DNA of 64,000 bases from Oceanihabitans gracilariae (lineage in GTDB: Bacteria; Bacteroidota; Bacteroidia; Flavobacteriales; Flavobacteriaceae). The stretch lies in the NCBI RefSeq assembly GCF_042684485.1, contig NZ_JBHULM010000009.1, forward strand, positions 62,001-126,000. Reading direction: 5' to 3'. Position numbers and translations under genes: made by a program. The notes beneath the pieces were generated by a model. The model worked only from the letters and a program-made list of their open reading frames with translations. It had not been told where the DNA came from and did no database searches. The number at the start of each line of letters is the position of its first letter. Positions within the stretch are counted from its first letter, which is position 1. Shown here one piece after another: positions 15,453-24,640 of this stretch.

Positions 15453-17390
15453 ATGAAGAATTTAATATACATATTTAGTTTAGTTTTAGTATTCAGTTGT
15501 GTAACAAAAGCACAAGCACAAAACTATGATACACATAGAGTAAAATCAGGAGAAACTATTGAAAGCATTGCAAAGCAATACAGCGTAACTCCTTATGATA
15601 TTTATAGTTTAAATCCAGATGCTAAAAAAGAACTAAAAGAAAATGCAGTTCTTATTATTCCTAAGTCTAAAATAGCAACACCACAAACTACAAGCACTAC
15701 AGTTAAAGAGTTTCAACGTTTTATAGAGCATAAAGTAAAACGTAAAGAAACCCTTTACAGTTTATCAAAAAAATACAATGTAGAGCAGGACGAAATTAAA
15801 AAACATAATCCTTCATTATACGCAAACAACTTGCGTAAAGGAGATAAAATTAAAATTCCTGTTTATAAAACAAAAACAGTTGTTGAAACTGTAAAAACAA
15901 CAAGTGACTATACTGTTTTACCAAAAGAAGGAAAATGGCGAATAGCTTATAAATATGGTATTACTGTAGAAGAGCTAGAAGCATTAAACCCAAATATGCC
16001 AGCAACACTTAATGTTGGGCAAGTAATACAAGTACCTAATCTAAAAACCACAGAAGTAAAACAAATAGATGATAGATATTCGTATTATACTGTTTTACCA
16101 AAAGAAGGGTTTTATCGTTTAAAATTAAAACTAAAATTAGAACAAGAAGAACTAGAAGCTCTTAATCCTTCACTTAAAGAAACGGGTTTAAAATCTGGTA
16201 TGGTTTTAAAAATACCATATTCTAATACTACAACAGAAACAGGAGAAGTAACTAGTGCTAGTATTACAACTACTGTAGCTACTTCAAGTTTAGTGAACAA
16301 TATTAGAAACTTTGAAACCAAAAATATTGCCATACTATTACCTTTTAGATTAAATAGAGTAAATGCAGATTCTGTATATGATGCTAAAAAGCAAATGCAA
16401 AGTGATCGTTTTTTAAGTACTTCATTAGATTTTTACTCAGGAGTTTTATTGGCTGTAGATTCTTTACAAAAGCTAGGCGTTTCTTTAAAGTTAGATGTGT
16501 ATGATACCAAAAACCAATTAAGCGAAGTTTCTAATTTAGTACGTTCTAAAAATTTAGAAAATGCAGATGCAGTAATTGGGCCACTAATGCCTAAAAACTT
16601 TGAATACGTAGCTTCTCAGCTAGAAGAAAATAATGTTCCTGTAATTTCTCCTAATTTAAAAGATTTAAAATTATCAGAAAACGTTTTTCAATCGATGCCT
16701 TCTTCGGCATTATTAAAAACAAAAATGATTGATTTTGTAAAGTCTGATAGCACAAAAAGTCATGTAATTATTATTGCAGATGCTAAAAATGCTGCAACAA
16801 GTAATGGTTTAAAAAGAGTGTTTACTACAGCATCACAAATACATTCTAGAAAAGATAAAGACGGAAAAGATTCGTATTATGTATTAAAAGATGATATTGA
16901 AGGTAAACTAAAACCTGGAAAAAACATCATCTTTTTAGAAACCCAAAACTATACTTTTGTATCTAACGTTACTAGTATTTTAAACTCGTTAAACAGTGAC
17001 GAGAATAAAATTGTGTTAGCCACAACAGATATGAATAGTGCTTTTGAAAATGATGAAATTTCTAACTACCACTTGTCTAACCTAAACTTTCATTTTCCTA
17101 GTGTTTCAAAAACCTATAACGAAGAGAATAGTAATGGTTTTGTTAAAGAATACAAGAAAAAATATGGTGATACACCAAACAAAACAGCAGTTAGAGGTTT
17201 TGATTTAATGCTAGATGTTGTTTTACGTCTTTCCGCTTCAGAAAGCATGTATAATTCGGTAAACGAGTTTCCGTTAACCGAGTATTTAGAAAACAAATTT
17301 GCTTACCATAAAAACCTATTTGGAGGATATTATAATAATACGGTTTACGTTGTAAAATATAAGGATTTACAAATAGTAGACGCGCAATAA
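15453..17390 (+). CDS. LysM-repeat protein fused to a type 1 periplasmic-binding-protein-like domain
   Basis: The 645-residue protein begins with an export signal (IYIFSLVLVFSC, then AQAQ) and may be a lipoprotein, since FSC could be a lipobox. Four LysM-like repeats follow: HRVKSGETIESIAKQY, HKVKRKETLYSLSKKY, and two degenerate ones beginning YTVLPKEG, each ending near a LNP motif. LysM binds peptidoglycan or chitin-type glycans. From about residue 285 to the end lies a Leu/Ile/Val-binding-protein-like fold (NIAILLPFRLN, DFYSGVLLAVDSLQKLG, ADAVIGPLMPKNFEYVA). No ABC transporter is nearby, so it is more likely an envelope sensor or structural protein. The DUF922 gene begins one base after its stop. 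Confidence 0.85.
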   Translation: MKNLIYIFSLVLVFSCVTKAQAQNYDTHRVKSGETIESIAKQYSVTPYDIYSLNPDAKKELKENAVLIIPKSKIATPQTTSTTVKEFQRFIEHKVKRKETLYSLSKKYNVEQDEIKKHNPSLYANNLRKGDKIKIPVYKTKTVVETVKTTSDYTVLPKEGKWRIAYKYGITVEELEALNPNMPATLNVGQVIQVPNLKTTEVKQIDDRYSYYTVLPKEGFYRLKLKLKLEQEELEALNPSLKETGLKSGMVLKIPYSNTTTETGEVTSASITTTVATSSLVNNIRNFETKNIAILLPFRLNRVNADSVYDAKKQMQSDRFLSTSLDFYSGVLLAVDSLQKLGVSLKLDVYDTKNQLSEVSNLVRSKNLENADAVIGPLMPKNFEYVASQLEENNVPVISPNLKDLKLSENVFQSMPSSALLKTKMIDFVKSDSTKSHVIIIADAKNAATSNGLKRVFTTASQIHSRKDKDGKDSYYVLKDDIEGKLKPGKNIIFLETQNYTFVSNVTSILNSLNSDENKIVLATTDMNSAFENDEISNYHLSNLNFHFPSVSKTYNEENSNGFVKEYKKKYGDTPNKTAVRGFDLMLDVVLRLSASESMYNSVNEFPLTEYLENKFAYHKNLFGGYYNNTVYVVKYKDLQIVDAQ

Positions 17391-17391
17391 C

Positions 17392-17928
17392 ATGTTTTTA
17401 AGAATCTTTCTTATTTGCATAAGTATACTTCCGCTTCAAAAAAAGGAGCCAAGTATAAATTGGAGTGCGTCTAATACACTTTCATGGACAGATTTTAAAG
17501 CAGCAGTAGAAACAGATTCAAAAGCTGTAGCAATTACTGCTTCTGGTATTACCTTTGGCTATTCTATAAAAAAAAGGAATGATGAAGTAGTGGGTTTTCA
17601 TACTAAAATAGAAGCTCATTTTTATCCTAATAAATCCTGGGTTAAAATAGAACAAGCAGACAACCATATATTAGCACATGAGCAATTTCATTTTAATATT
17701 ACAGAATTGTTTGCAAGAAAGTTTAGACAAAGAGTAGCACAATTACAAGTGTCTCCAAATGTAAGTGTAGCACTAGATACCATACATCAAGAAATAAATC
17801 AAGAGCTTGCAGATTACCAAGAACTGTATGATGCAGAAACCGATTATTCAAGAAATAAAAAGCTTCAATTGCAATGGCAAAACCATATTGAAGAAGAATT
17901 AGCCAAACTAGATAAATACAAATTATAA
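17392..17928 (+). CDS. DUF922 family protein, putative zinc protease
   Basis: The 178-residue protein has a short hydrophobic N terminus (FLRIFLICISILPL) that could direct export. The core contains the DUF922 signature: INWSASNTLSWTDFKA early on and HILAHEQFHFNITELFARK at about residues 85-103. HEQFH is an HExxH zinc motif, which suggests a metallopeptidase, although activity of this family is not well documented. The gene starts one base after the LysM fusion gene and ends two bases before the DUF3820 gene, so the three form an operon. Confidence 0.75.
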   Translation: MFLRIFLICISILPLQKKEPSINWSASNTLSWTDFKAAVETDSKAVAITASGITFGYSIKKRNDEVVGFHTKIEAHFYPNKSWVKIEQADNHILAHEQFHFNITELFARKFRQRVAQLQVSPNVSVALDTIHQEINQELADYQELYDAETDYSRNKKLQLQWQNHIEEELAKLDKYKL

Positions 17929-17930
17929 GT

Positions 17931-18164
17931 ATGTTGCAGCCAGATAAAGAGTTTCTTATAAAATTAGCACATACAAAAATGCCTTTTGGTAAGTATGAAG
18001 GTAGGTATTTAATTGAGTTGCCAGAACACTATGTGGTATGGTATCACAATAAAGGCTTTCCTAAAGGAAAACTTGGCGAAATGCTAGAAACCGTTTACAC
18101 CTTAAAACTAAATGGTTTAGAAAACTTAATACGAAACATACAAAAGAATTTTCCTGAAAAATAG
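17931..18164 (+). CDS. DUF3820 family small protein
   Basis: The 77-residue protein matches DUF3820: MPFGKYEGRYLIELPEHYVVWY then NKGFPKGKLGEML. The same fold is fused to the DnaQ-type exonuclease at 3190-3966, where FSFGKHKNKRVLDV and GYFGWLLNADFP occupy the same positions. In other bacteria the domain was linked to quorum-regulated virulence factors, but its biochemical function is unknown to me. It is the last gene of the LysM/DUF922/DUF3820 operon. Confidence 0.8.
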   Translation: MLQPDKEFLIKLAHTKMPFGKYEGRYLIELPEHYVVWYHNKGFPKGKLGEMLETVYTLKLNGLENLIRNIQKNFPEK

Positions 18165-18522
18165 TCTTGTATAAGTAACTACTATAAGTCTTTAGTTAAC
18201 TAACCTTTTCTAAAAAAAAACTAGTTGTTTATAGTTTGTAAATGCTCTGTATGGTGCGTTGTTGTTTTTTTGTATTTAGGGTAAAGTGTTTTAAAGAATT
18301 TTCAAGGTATAATTTTGTGTAATGCACAGTTCTTTTTTCAGTATATACCATTTTACTATTCGTTTTTATTGTTCAATCATGTTGGTCTGTTGTATTTATA
18401 GCAAGCGTTAACCTAATTTAGTTTGATTTTTTTATAATTACAGTCTAAATATTAACAAAAACGAGGTGTTAATTCCTCTAAAAATAAACACCCAAACACT
18501 TAAACTTTCAAACTTAAAATTG
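18165..18522. other. Intergenic stretch upstream of pyrG
   Basis: About 360 AT-rich bases without a gene. A TAATTTTG box at 18310-18317 looks like a second promoter, but the only frame after it has 29 codons (start 18321) and no recognisable features. An interleaved pair of inverted repeats (GAGG/CCTC and GGTGTT/AACACC) lies at 18460-18493, just upstream of the pyrG promoter. Confidence 0.4.
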
Positions 18523-18530
18523 TAAATTTG
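18523..18530 (+). promoter_or_regulatory. -7 promoter box of pyrG
   Basis: TAAATTTG followed by C fits TAnnTTTG. The predicted leader is about 17 nt, too short for an attenuator of the Gram-positive pyrG type. Confidence 0.65.
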
Positions 18531-18550
18531 CTCGCGTTTAACACCGCAAT

Positions 18551-20167
18551 ATGACAACTACAACAAAATACATATTTGTAACAGGAGGAGTAACATCTTC
18601 GCTTGGAAAAGGCATTATAGCTGCATCATTAGCTAAACTCTTACAAGTACAAGGTTACAGAACTACAATTCAAAAATTAGATCCTTACATCAACGTAGAT
18701 CCAGGAACATTAAATCCGTATGAACATGGCGAATGTTATGTTACTGATGATGGAGCAGAAACCGATTTAGATTTAGGACACTACGAGCGTTTTTTAAACG
18801 TACCTACTAGTCAAGCAAATAATGTTACTACAGGTCGTATTTACCAAAGTGTAATAGAAAAAGAACGTAGAGGTGAGTTTTTAGGTAAAACCGTTCAAGT
18901 AATTCCGCATATTACAGACGAAATTAAAAACAGAATTCAAATTCTTGGTAATTCTGGTGATTTTGATGTTGTAATTACCGAAATAGGAGGAACTGTAGGT
19001 GATATAGAATCACTACCTTATGTAGAAGCTGTACGTCAACTTAAATGGGATTTAGGAGATAATAACGCCATCGTTATTCATTTAACATTAGTGCCATTTT
19101 TATCTGCTGCAGGTGAATTAAAAACAAAACCAACACAACACAGTGTAAAAACGCTGATGGAAAGTGGTGTAATGGCAGACATTTTAGTTTGCAGAACAGA
19201 ACACGAGCTACCAACAGATTTACGTAGTAAATTAGCAAAGTTTTGTAACGTTAGAGAAGAAGCTGTAATACAATCTATTGATGCTTCTACTATTTATGAT
19301 GTGCCAAACCTTATGCTAGAGCAAGGCTTAGATAAAGTAGTCTTAAAAAAATTAGCTTTAGAAAACCATACTCCAGATTTAACGCAATGGAATAAGTTTT
19401 TACAACGTCATAAAAACCCTAAAACCGAAGTAACTGTTGGTTTAATTGGTAAATATGTAGAGTTACAAGATTCGTATAAATCTATTTTAGAGGCCTTTAT
19501 TCATGCAGGAGCAGAAAATGAAGTAAAAGTAAATATAGAGTCTATACATTCTGAGTATTTAAAAGAAGATAATGTAAAAATGAAACTTTCGCATCTAGAT
19601 GGTGTGTTAGTAGCTCCAGGTTTTGGAGAGCGTGGTATAGATGGTAAAATAGCTGCAGTTAAATTTGTACGTGAAAATAATATACCATTTTTTGGTATTT
19701 GTTTAGGTATGCAAATGGCAGTTATTGAATTTGCTAGAAATGTACTAAAATTAGAAGATGCTAATTCCTTTGAAATGGATGAAACTTGTAAACATCCTGT
19801 TATTAGCTTAATGGAAGAACAAAAAACCATTACAGATAAAGGAGGAACTATGCGTTTAGGAGCTTGGGATTGTAACCTTAAAAAAGACAGTATTGTTGCT
19901 AATGTGTACAAAACCGAAGCGATTAAAGAAAGACATAGACATCGTTATGAGTTTAATAGCGAATATAAAGATCAGATAGAAGCAGCAGGAATGCTAGCAA
20001 CAGGATTAAACCCAGAAACTAATTTGGTAGAAATTGTTGAAATACCAGAACACCCTTGGTTTGTTGGTGTGCAATATCATCCAGAATATAAAAGTACCGT
20101 TTCTAATCCGCATCCTTTATTTGTAGCATTTATAAAAGCTGCATTAAAGCATAAAAAAAGTAAGTAA
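18551..20167 (+). CDS. pyrG: CTP synthase
   Basis: The 538-residue enzyme makes CTP from UTP, ATP and glutamine. The synthetase half begins TKYIFVTGGVTSSLGKGI, with GTVGDIESLPYVEA and LTLVPFLSAAGELKTKPTQHS loops. The glutamine amidotransferase half has the nucleophile in FFGICLGMQMAVIEF and the catalytic His/Glu in GVQYHPEYKS. Length and motifs are normal for the family. It is probably monocistronic or co-transcribed with yidC, which begins about 100 nt later. Confidence 0.97.
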   Translation: MTTTTKYIFVTGGVTSSLGKGIIAASLAKLLQVQGYRTTIQKLDPYINVDPGTLNPYEHGECYVTDDGAETDLDLGHYERFLNVPTSQANNVTTGRIYQSVIEKERRGEFLGKTVQVIPHITDEIKNRIQILGNSGDFDVVITEIGGTVGDIESLPYVEAVRQLKWDLGDNNAIVIHLTLVPFLSAAGELKTKPTQHSVKTLMESGVMADILVCRTEHELPTDLRSKLAKFCNVREEAVIQSIDASTIYDVPNLMLEQGLDKVVLKKLALENHTPDLTQWNKFLQRHKNPKTEVTVGLIGKYVELQDSYKSILEAFIHAGAENEVKVNIESIHSEYLKEDNVKMKLSHLDGVLVAPGFGERGIDGKIAAVKFVRENNIPFFGICLGMQMAVIEFARNVLKLEDANSFEMDETCKHPVISLMEEQKTITDKGGTMRLGAWDCNLKKDSIVANVYKTEAIKERHRHRYEFNSEYKDQIEAAGMLATGLNPETNLVEIVEIPEHPWFVGVQYHPEYKSTVSNPHPLFVAFIKAALKHKKSK

Positions 20168-20216
20168 AGTGTCACTATGGCACAAAAGTAAGATTGGATT
20201 GCTTTTTGAGTAATCT

Positions 20217-20240
20217 GCTTTCTAGTCTAGAAAAGTTTTT
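20217..20240 (+). terminator. Weak terminator-like palindrome after pyrG
   Basis: CTTTCTAG and CTAGAAAAG flank a single T and are followed by TTTTT. The very short loop makes function doubtful. Confidence 0.3.
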
Positions 20241-20268
20241 AACACCTTCTAGGCTTAATTAATTAAAT

Positions 20269-22170
20269 ATGGAAGAAAAAAAATTAGACCTTAATTCAAT
20301 AATAGGATTCATCCTAATATTCGGGATTTTAGTGTACATGATGTACACCAACCAACCAACACCAGAAGAACTTGAAGCGCAAGAAAAAGCAAAACAAGAA
20401 CAGGTGGAAGCTACAAAAGAAGTAGAAAACCAAGAAAGTACTTTGGTAACAACTGCAGAAGATTACTCAGTAACTTCTACAACAGATTCTTTACAATTAG
20501 TAGCTTTAAAAAATAAACTAGGTGCTTTTGCTTATGCATCTACTTTACCTTCTGCAACCAATAAAGAAACAGTAGTAGAAACCGAAAAGTTTTCTTTAAA
20601 GTTTAGTAATAAAGGTGGTTATCTTAGTGAGGTTAAATTAAAAGAGTTTGTTGATTATGACTCTATTCCTATTTATTTAATTAAAGAAGGAAATACTAAT
20701 TTTAATATTAGTTTTAATACAGCAGACAATAGAAACTTAAATACACAAGATTTATTTTTTGAGCCTAGTGTAACTAAAAATGGAGAAAACACAATAGTTT
20801 CTATGAAACTTAAAGTTTCTCCTACACAATTTTTAGAGTACAGATATGAATTAAAACCTAACGATTATATGGTAGATTTTACCATAAAATCACAAGGGTT
20901 AAGCTCTGTAGTTAACGGTTCGCAAGCAATTAATTTAGACTGGAAACTAAAAACGTTTAGACACGATAAAAGTATCTCTTATGAAAATAGATATACGCGA
21001 TTAACCTACCAACATGAAGAGGATAAAATTGATAAATTAAGTCCTTCAGGTGATGATGATGACGCTATAGAAGATGTAAGCTGGTTATCGTACAGACAAC
21101 ACTTTTTTAGTTCTATATTAGTATCAGAGAACCCTTTGAAAAAAGTAGATATTACATCTAAAAATTTAGTTTTAGACGAAGAAATAGATACGGTTTCTAC
21201 AAAAATATTTACTTCAAGAATACCATTAGAACTTCAAGCAGGTGAGTTTAGCCAACCATTAAAGTTTTATTTTGGTCCAACAGATAATAATACATTAAAA
21301 AAATACGATATTGGTTTAGAAGACAGTATTCCTTTTGGATGGGGAATTTTTGGATGGATAAATCGTTTCTTATTTATTCCATTATTCTCTATGCTAAGTT
21401 CGTTTTTACCATACGGAATAGCAATTGTAGTAATGACTGTATTAATTAAATTACTATTATCTTTTGTACAGTACAAGCAATTTTTATCGCAAGCAAAGCT
21501 TAAAATTATTAAGCCTGAGTTAGATGCTATAAAAGAAAAGTACAAAGACAATAAAATGAAAATTCAACAGGAAACTATGGCCTTGCAAACTAAAGCAGGT
21601 GCTAGTCCATTAAGTGGATGTTTACCAGCTTTAATACAGCTTCCTGTGTTTTATGCTTTATTTCAATTTTTCCCTTCGGCTTTTGATTTAAGACAAAAAA
21701 GTTTCCTTTGGGCAGATGATTTATCGTCTTATGATGTAATTGCAGAACTTCCTTTTCATATTCCTTTTTATGGAGATCACGTAAGTTTGTTTCCAATATT
21801 AGCATCTATAGCAATTTTCTTCTACATGAAAATGACTACAGGACAACAAATGGCTACGCAACCTACGCAAGAAGGTATGCCTGATATGGCAAAAATGATG
21901 AAGTATATGATTTACTTTTCGCCATTAATGATGTTGTTTTTCTTTAATAACTATGCCTCAGGATTAAGTTTATATTACTTTATTTCTAATGTTATTAGTA
22001 TTGGTATCATGTTAGTTATTAAAAACTATATTCTTGATGAAGAGAAAATACATGCTAAAATTCAAGAAAATAAAAAGAAGCCTAAAAAAGAAAATAAGTT
22101 CCAGAAGAAAATGGCTGAAATGATGGAGCAAGCTGAAAAACAAAAACAAGCACAACAAAAAAAGAAGTAA
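20269..22170 (+). CDS. yidC: Membrane protein insertase YidC
   Basis: The 633-residue protein inserts and folds inner-membrane proteins, alone or with SecYEG. It has an N-terminal membrane segment (IIGFILIFGILVYMMY), a large periplasmic domain (about 80-350), and the conserved C-terminal translocase core with FGWGIFGWINRFLFIP, SPLSGCLPALIQLPVFYALF, and ASGLSLYYFISNVISI. A lysine-rich cytoplasmic tail (KKPKKENKFQKKMAEM onwards) probably contacts the ribosome. A good terminator follows it. Confidence 0.96.
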   Translation: MEEKKLDLNSIIGFILIFGILVYMMYTNQPTPEELEAQEKAKQEQVEATKEVENQESTLVTTAEDYSVTSTTDSLQLVALKNKLGAFAYASTLPSATNKETVVETEKFSLKFSNKGGYLSEVKLKEFVDYDSIPIYLIKEGNTNFNISFNTADNRNLNTQDLFFEPSVTKNGENTIVSMKLKVSPTQFLEYRYELKPNDYMVDFTIKSQGLSSVVNGSQAINLDWKLKTFRHDKSISYENRYTRLTYQHEEDKIDKLSPSGDDDDAIEDVSWLSYRQHFFSSILVSENPLKKVDITSKNLVLDEEIDTVSTKIFTSRIPLELQAGEFSQPLKFYFGPTDNNTLKKYDIGLEDSIPFGWGIFGWINRFLFIPLFSMLSSFLPYGIAIVVMTVLIKLLLSFVQYKQFLSQAKLKIIKPELDAIKEKYKDNKMKIQQETMALQTKAGASPLSGCLPALIQLPVFYALFQFFPSAFDLRQKSFLWADDLSSYDVIAELPFHIPFYGDHVSLFPILASIAIFFYMKMTTGQQMATQPTQEGMPDMAKMMKYMIYFSPLMMLFFFNNYASGLSLYYFISNVISIGIMLVIKNYILDEEKIHAKIQENKKKPKKENKFQKKMAEMMEQAEKQKQAQQKKK

Positions 22171-22187
22171 TATTTCTTCTTATAAAT

Positions 22188-22229
22188 TAAAAAGCTGCTA
22201 TTTGTTTTTAAAACTTTGGCAGCTTTTTT
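22188..22229 (+). terminator. Terminator after yidC
   Basis: AAAAGCTGC pairs with GCAGCTTTT around a 20-nt AT-rich loop, followed by a T-run. Confidence 0.7.
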
Positions 22230-22268
22230 GTTATTACAATTTGGGTTAATTAATTACGTTATTACATT

Positions 22269-22967
22269 ATGAAAAATATAGTATTACTATTTGTTTTATT
22301 TCTACCATTTATGGCTTCTGCTCAAGAAGTTAATCAATTAGATGCAGAAGGTAAACGTCATGGTATATGGAAAAAGAATTATGAAAACACAGATGTTTTA
22401 CGTTACCAAGGAGAGTTTTTTCATGGTAAAGAAATAGGTGTTTTTAAATTTTATAAAAATGTAAATGGTAAAGCTGTTTTAGCTGCCAATAAGCAATTCA
22501 ATAAAGAAAATAATATTGCACAAGTTTCTTTTTATTCGTCAACAGGAAAGCTAATTAGTGAAGGACAAATGAATGGAAAATTGTTTATTGGTACTTGGAT
22601 TTACTACCAGAACAAAACCAAAAATATTTTAAGTAAAGATACTTATAATGATCAAGGCGAATTGCATGGAGAACGTTTCGTGTATTATGACGATGGAGTT
22701 TTAGCGCAAACCGAAACCTACGTAAACGGAAAGCTTCATGGTCCTTCTGTATGGTACACTCAAAAAAGTGTTGTGGTAAAAGAGTACGTATATAATCAAG
22801 GCGAATTACATGGTCCAGCAACCTTTTATGATAAAAACGGAACGATCATTTTACAAGGACAATATAAAAACGATAAAAAGCATGGTGTCTGGAAATATTA
22901 TGAAAACGGAAAGCTTGTAAAAGAAAAAGACTTTACTAGAAAAAGTAAAAATCCTTATAAAAATTAA
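22269..22967 (+). CDS. Secreted MORN-like (YwqK-type) repeat protein
   Basis: The 232-residue protein starts with a signal peptide (IVLLFVLFLPFMASAQ). The rest is a series of short repeats resembling MORN motifs, such as GKRHGIWKKNY, GKEIGVFKFY, GKLFIGTWIYYQN, GELHGERFVYYDDG, GKLHGPSVWY and KKHGVWKYYENGKL, about 20 residues apart. These match the YwqK-type repeat annotated in many Bacteroidetes; the toxin/antitoxin name attached to some relatives is not supported here. Function is unknown, though MORN repeats elsewhere bind membranes or proteins. It is flanked by terminators on both sides. Confidence 0.8.
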   Translation: MKNIVLLFVLFLPFMASAQEVNQLDAEGKRHGIWKKNYENTDVLRYQGEFFHGKEIGVFKFYKNVNGKAVLAANKQFNKENNIAQVSFYSSTGKLISEGQMNGKLFIGTWIYYQNKTKNILSKDTYNDQGELHGERFVYYDDGVLAQTETYVNGKLHGPSVWYTQKSVVVKEYVYNQGELHGPATFYDKNGTIILQGQYKNDKKHGVWKYYENGKLVKEKDFTRKSKNPYKN

Positions 22968-22989
22968 TTACAAACTGCTTTAAAATATA

Positions 22990-23015
22990 AAACTCCTTAC
23001 CAAGGTAAGGAGTTT
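22990..23015. terminator. Terminator after the MORN-like gene
   Basis: AAACTCCTTACC and GGTAAGGAGTTT form a perfect 12-bp stem with an AA loop, followed by GTTTT. Confidence 0.75.
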
Positions 23016-23201
23016 GTTTTAGGTAATCATTTTTTTATGAATAAGCTATTAATCAATCTAAATGAAAGGGGTACCTAAATTATGGTAGCTAAATTAAAAT
23101 AATTTTAAAGACAGAAAAGGTTTTACATAACTTATTCGATGAAGTGCATGTTTTTTTAACAAAGCATTATATTTTTAACTGCTTTCCATATTTTTTATTT
23201 G

Positions 23202-23209
23202 TAATTTTG
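23202..23209 (+). promoter_or_regulatory. -7 promoter box of mnmA
   Basis: TAATTTTG followed by CA fits TAnnTTTG. It predicts a leader of about 85 nt that contains the hairpin at 23235-23256. The remainder of the 330-nt gap holds only the previous terminator. Confidence 0.6.
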
Positions 23210-23234
23210 CACTTTAAAAAGGGAGCTTAAAAGC

Positions 23235-23256
23235 ATGCATTCTAATGCATTTTTTT
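23235..23256 (+). terminator. Terminator-like hairpin in the mnmA leader
   Basis: ATGCAT-TCTA-ATGCAT is followed by seven Ts, between the predicted transcription start and the mnmA ATG. The 6-bp stem is short, so it may be a weak attenuator or chance. Confidence 0.35.
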
Positions 23257-23297
23257 ATAAATTACTTCTGTCCCCAAAATAAAAACAATAAATTGAG

Positions 23298-24485
23298 ATG
23301 AAAAGAGTAATAGTAGGACTTTCAGGAGGAGTAGATTCAAGTGTTGCTGCATATTTATTAAAAGAGCAAGGCTATGAAGTTATTGGCTTATTTATGAAAA
23401 ATTGGCACGATGATTCTGTAACCATTTCTGATGAATGTCCTTGGTTAGATGATAGTAATGACGCTATGCTTGTAGCAGATAAACTAGGAATCCCTTTTCA
23501 AACCGTAGACTTAAGCGAGCAATATAAAGAACGTATTGTAGACTATATGTTTAATGAATATGAAAAAGGAAGAACTCCTAATCCAGATGTACTTTGTAAT
23601 AGAGAGATAAAGTTTGATGTATTCATGAAAATAGCCTTAGAGCTAGGTGCAGATTATGTTGCAACAGGACACTATTGCAGAAAAGGAACTATTGAAAAGA
23701 ACGGAAAGGAAACCTATCAATTACTTGCAGGAGCAGATGATAATAAAGATCAATCTTATTTTTTATGTCAATTATCACAAGAACAATTGGCAAAAGCATT
23801 ATTTCCTGTAGGCGAATTACAAAAACCAGAAGTTAGAAAAATAGCAGCTGAACAAGATTTAATTACTGCAGATAAAAAAGACTCTCAAGGGTTGTGTTTT
23901 ATTGGTAAAGTACGTCTTCCAGAATTTTTACAACAACAATTAAAGCCTAAAGAAGGTGTTATTGTAGAAGTTCCAGAAAGCAATCAAGCTTATCATAAAA
24001 CAACACCTGCTTTTTCTACTAAAAAAGAAGAATTGGCATACCTAGCAGAAAAATCAAATTACGCTTTAACAGATGGTAAGGTAGTAGGTAAACATCAAGG
24101 AGCACATTATTTTACTAAAGGACAACGTAAAGGGCTAGCTGTTGGTGGTACAATAGAACCCTTATTTGTTATAGATACAGATGTTACCGAAAATGTAATT
24201 TATACAGGACAAGGTAAAAATCATCCAGGTTTGTATAAAAAAGCACTTTTTGTAGCTAATGAAGAAGTACATTGGATTCGTGAAGACTTAGCATTACAAG
24301 TAGACCAAAGTATGGAAGTATCGGCAAGAATAAGATATCGTCAAGAATTACAAAAAGCTACCTTACACCAAGTTGATTTTGGTATGTATGTAGAGTTTGA
24401 AAAACCACAATCTGCAATACAAGAAGGACAATTTGTTGCTTGGTATCAAGACGAAGAACTTTTAGGTTCTGGAGTAATTTCATAG
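23298..24485 (+). CDS. mnmA: tRNA-specific 2-thiouridylase MnmA
   Basis: The 395-residue enzyme inserts sulfur at C2 of the wobble uridine in tRNA(Lys/Glu/Gln). The PP-loop is VGLSGGVDSSVAAYLL. The two catalytic cysteines lie in NPDVLCNREIKF (about residue 100) and SQGLCFIGKV (about 200). The central part and C-terminal beta-barrel (GLAVGGTIEPLFV) agree with the family. The length is slightly above E. coli MnmA because of an insertion around residues 222-250. ATG at 23298 gives MKRVIVGLSGGVDSS. Confidence 0.96.
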   Translation: MKRVIVGLSGGVDSSVAAYLLKEQGYEVIGLFMKNWHDDSVTISDECPWLDDSNDAMLVADKLGIPFQTVDLSEQYKERIVDYMFNEYEKGRTPNPDVLCNREIKFDVFMKIALELGADYVATGHYCRKGTIEKNGKETYQLLAGADDNKDQSYFLCQLSQEQLAKALFPVGELQKPEVRKIAAEQDLITADKKDSQGLCFIGKVRLPEFLQQQLKPKEGVIVEVPESNQAYHKTTPAFSTKKEELAYLAEKSNYALTDGKVVGKHQGAHYFTKGQRKGLAVGGTIEPLFVIDTDVTENVIYTGQGKNHPGLYKKALFVANEEVHWIREDLALQVDQSMEVSARIRYRQELQKATLHQVDFGMYVEFEKPQSAIQEGQFVAWYQDEELLGSGVIS

Positions 24486-24504
24486 ATAAAAATACTATAT
24501 GTTT

Positions 24505-24539
24505 AAAGCCTTTTTTCAATAGAAGAAAGGCTTTTTTTA
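24505..24539 (+). terminator. Terminator after mnmA
   Basis: AAAGCCTTT and AAAGGCTTT form a stem around TTTCAATAGAAG, followed by TTTTT. Confidence 0.8.
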
Positions 24540-24640
24540 TGGAAACATTTTAAAATAGAAACCTTTTGTGTCCTCTGTAAGTTTCTATTGGTAGAGTGTA
24601 ATCAAATTCTTAAATTACCATTTTAAAACAGAAACTTTTT

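Noticed and set aside
18321..18410. A 29-codon frame after a promoter-like TAATTTTG box upstream of pyrG
   Set aside because: It is too short, has no recognisable composition, and no terminator or second gene follows it.
20217..20240. Operator palindrome between pyrG and yidC
   Set aside because: The inverted repeat is imperfect and followed by a T-run, so a weak terminator is the simpler reading.
22269..22967. Antitoxin of a toxin-antitoxin pair
   Set aside because: Although relatives carry a YwqK antitoxin label, this protein is exported, stands alone and has no toxin gene beside it.
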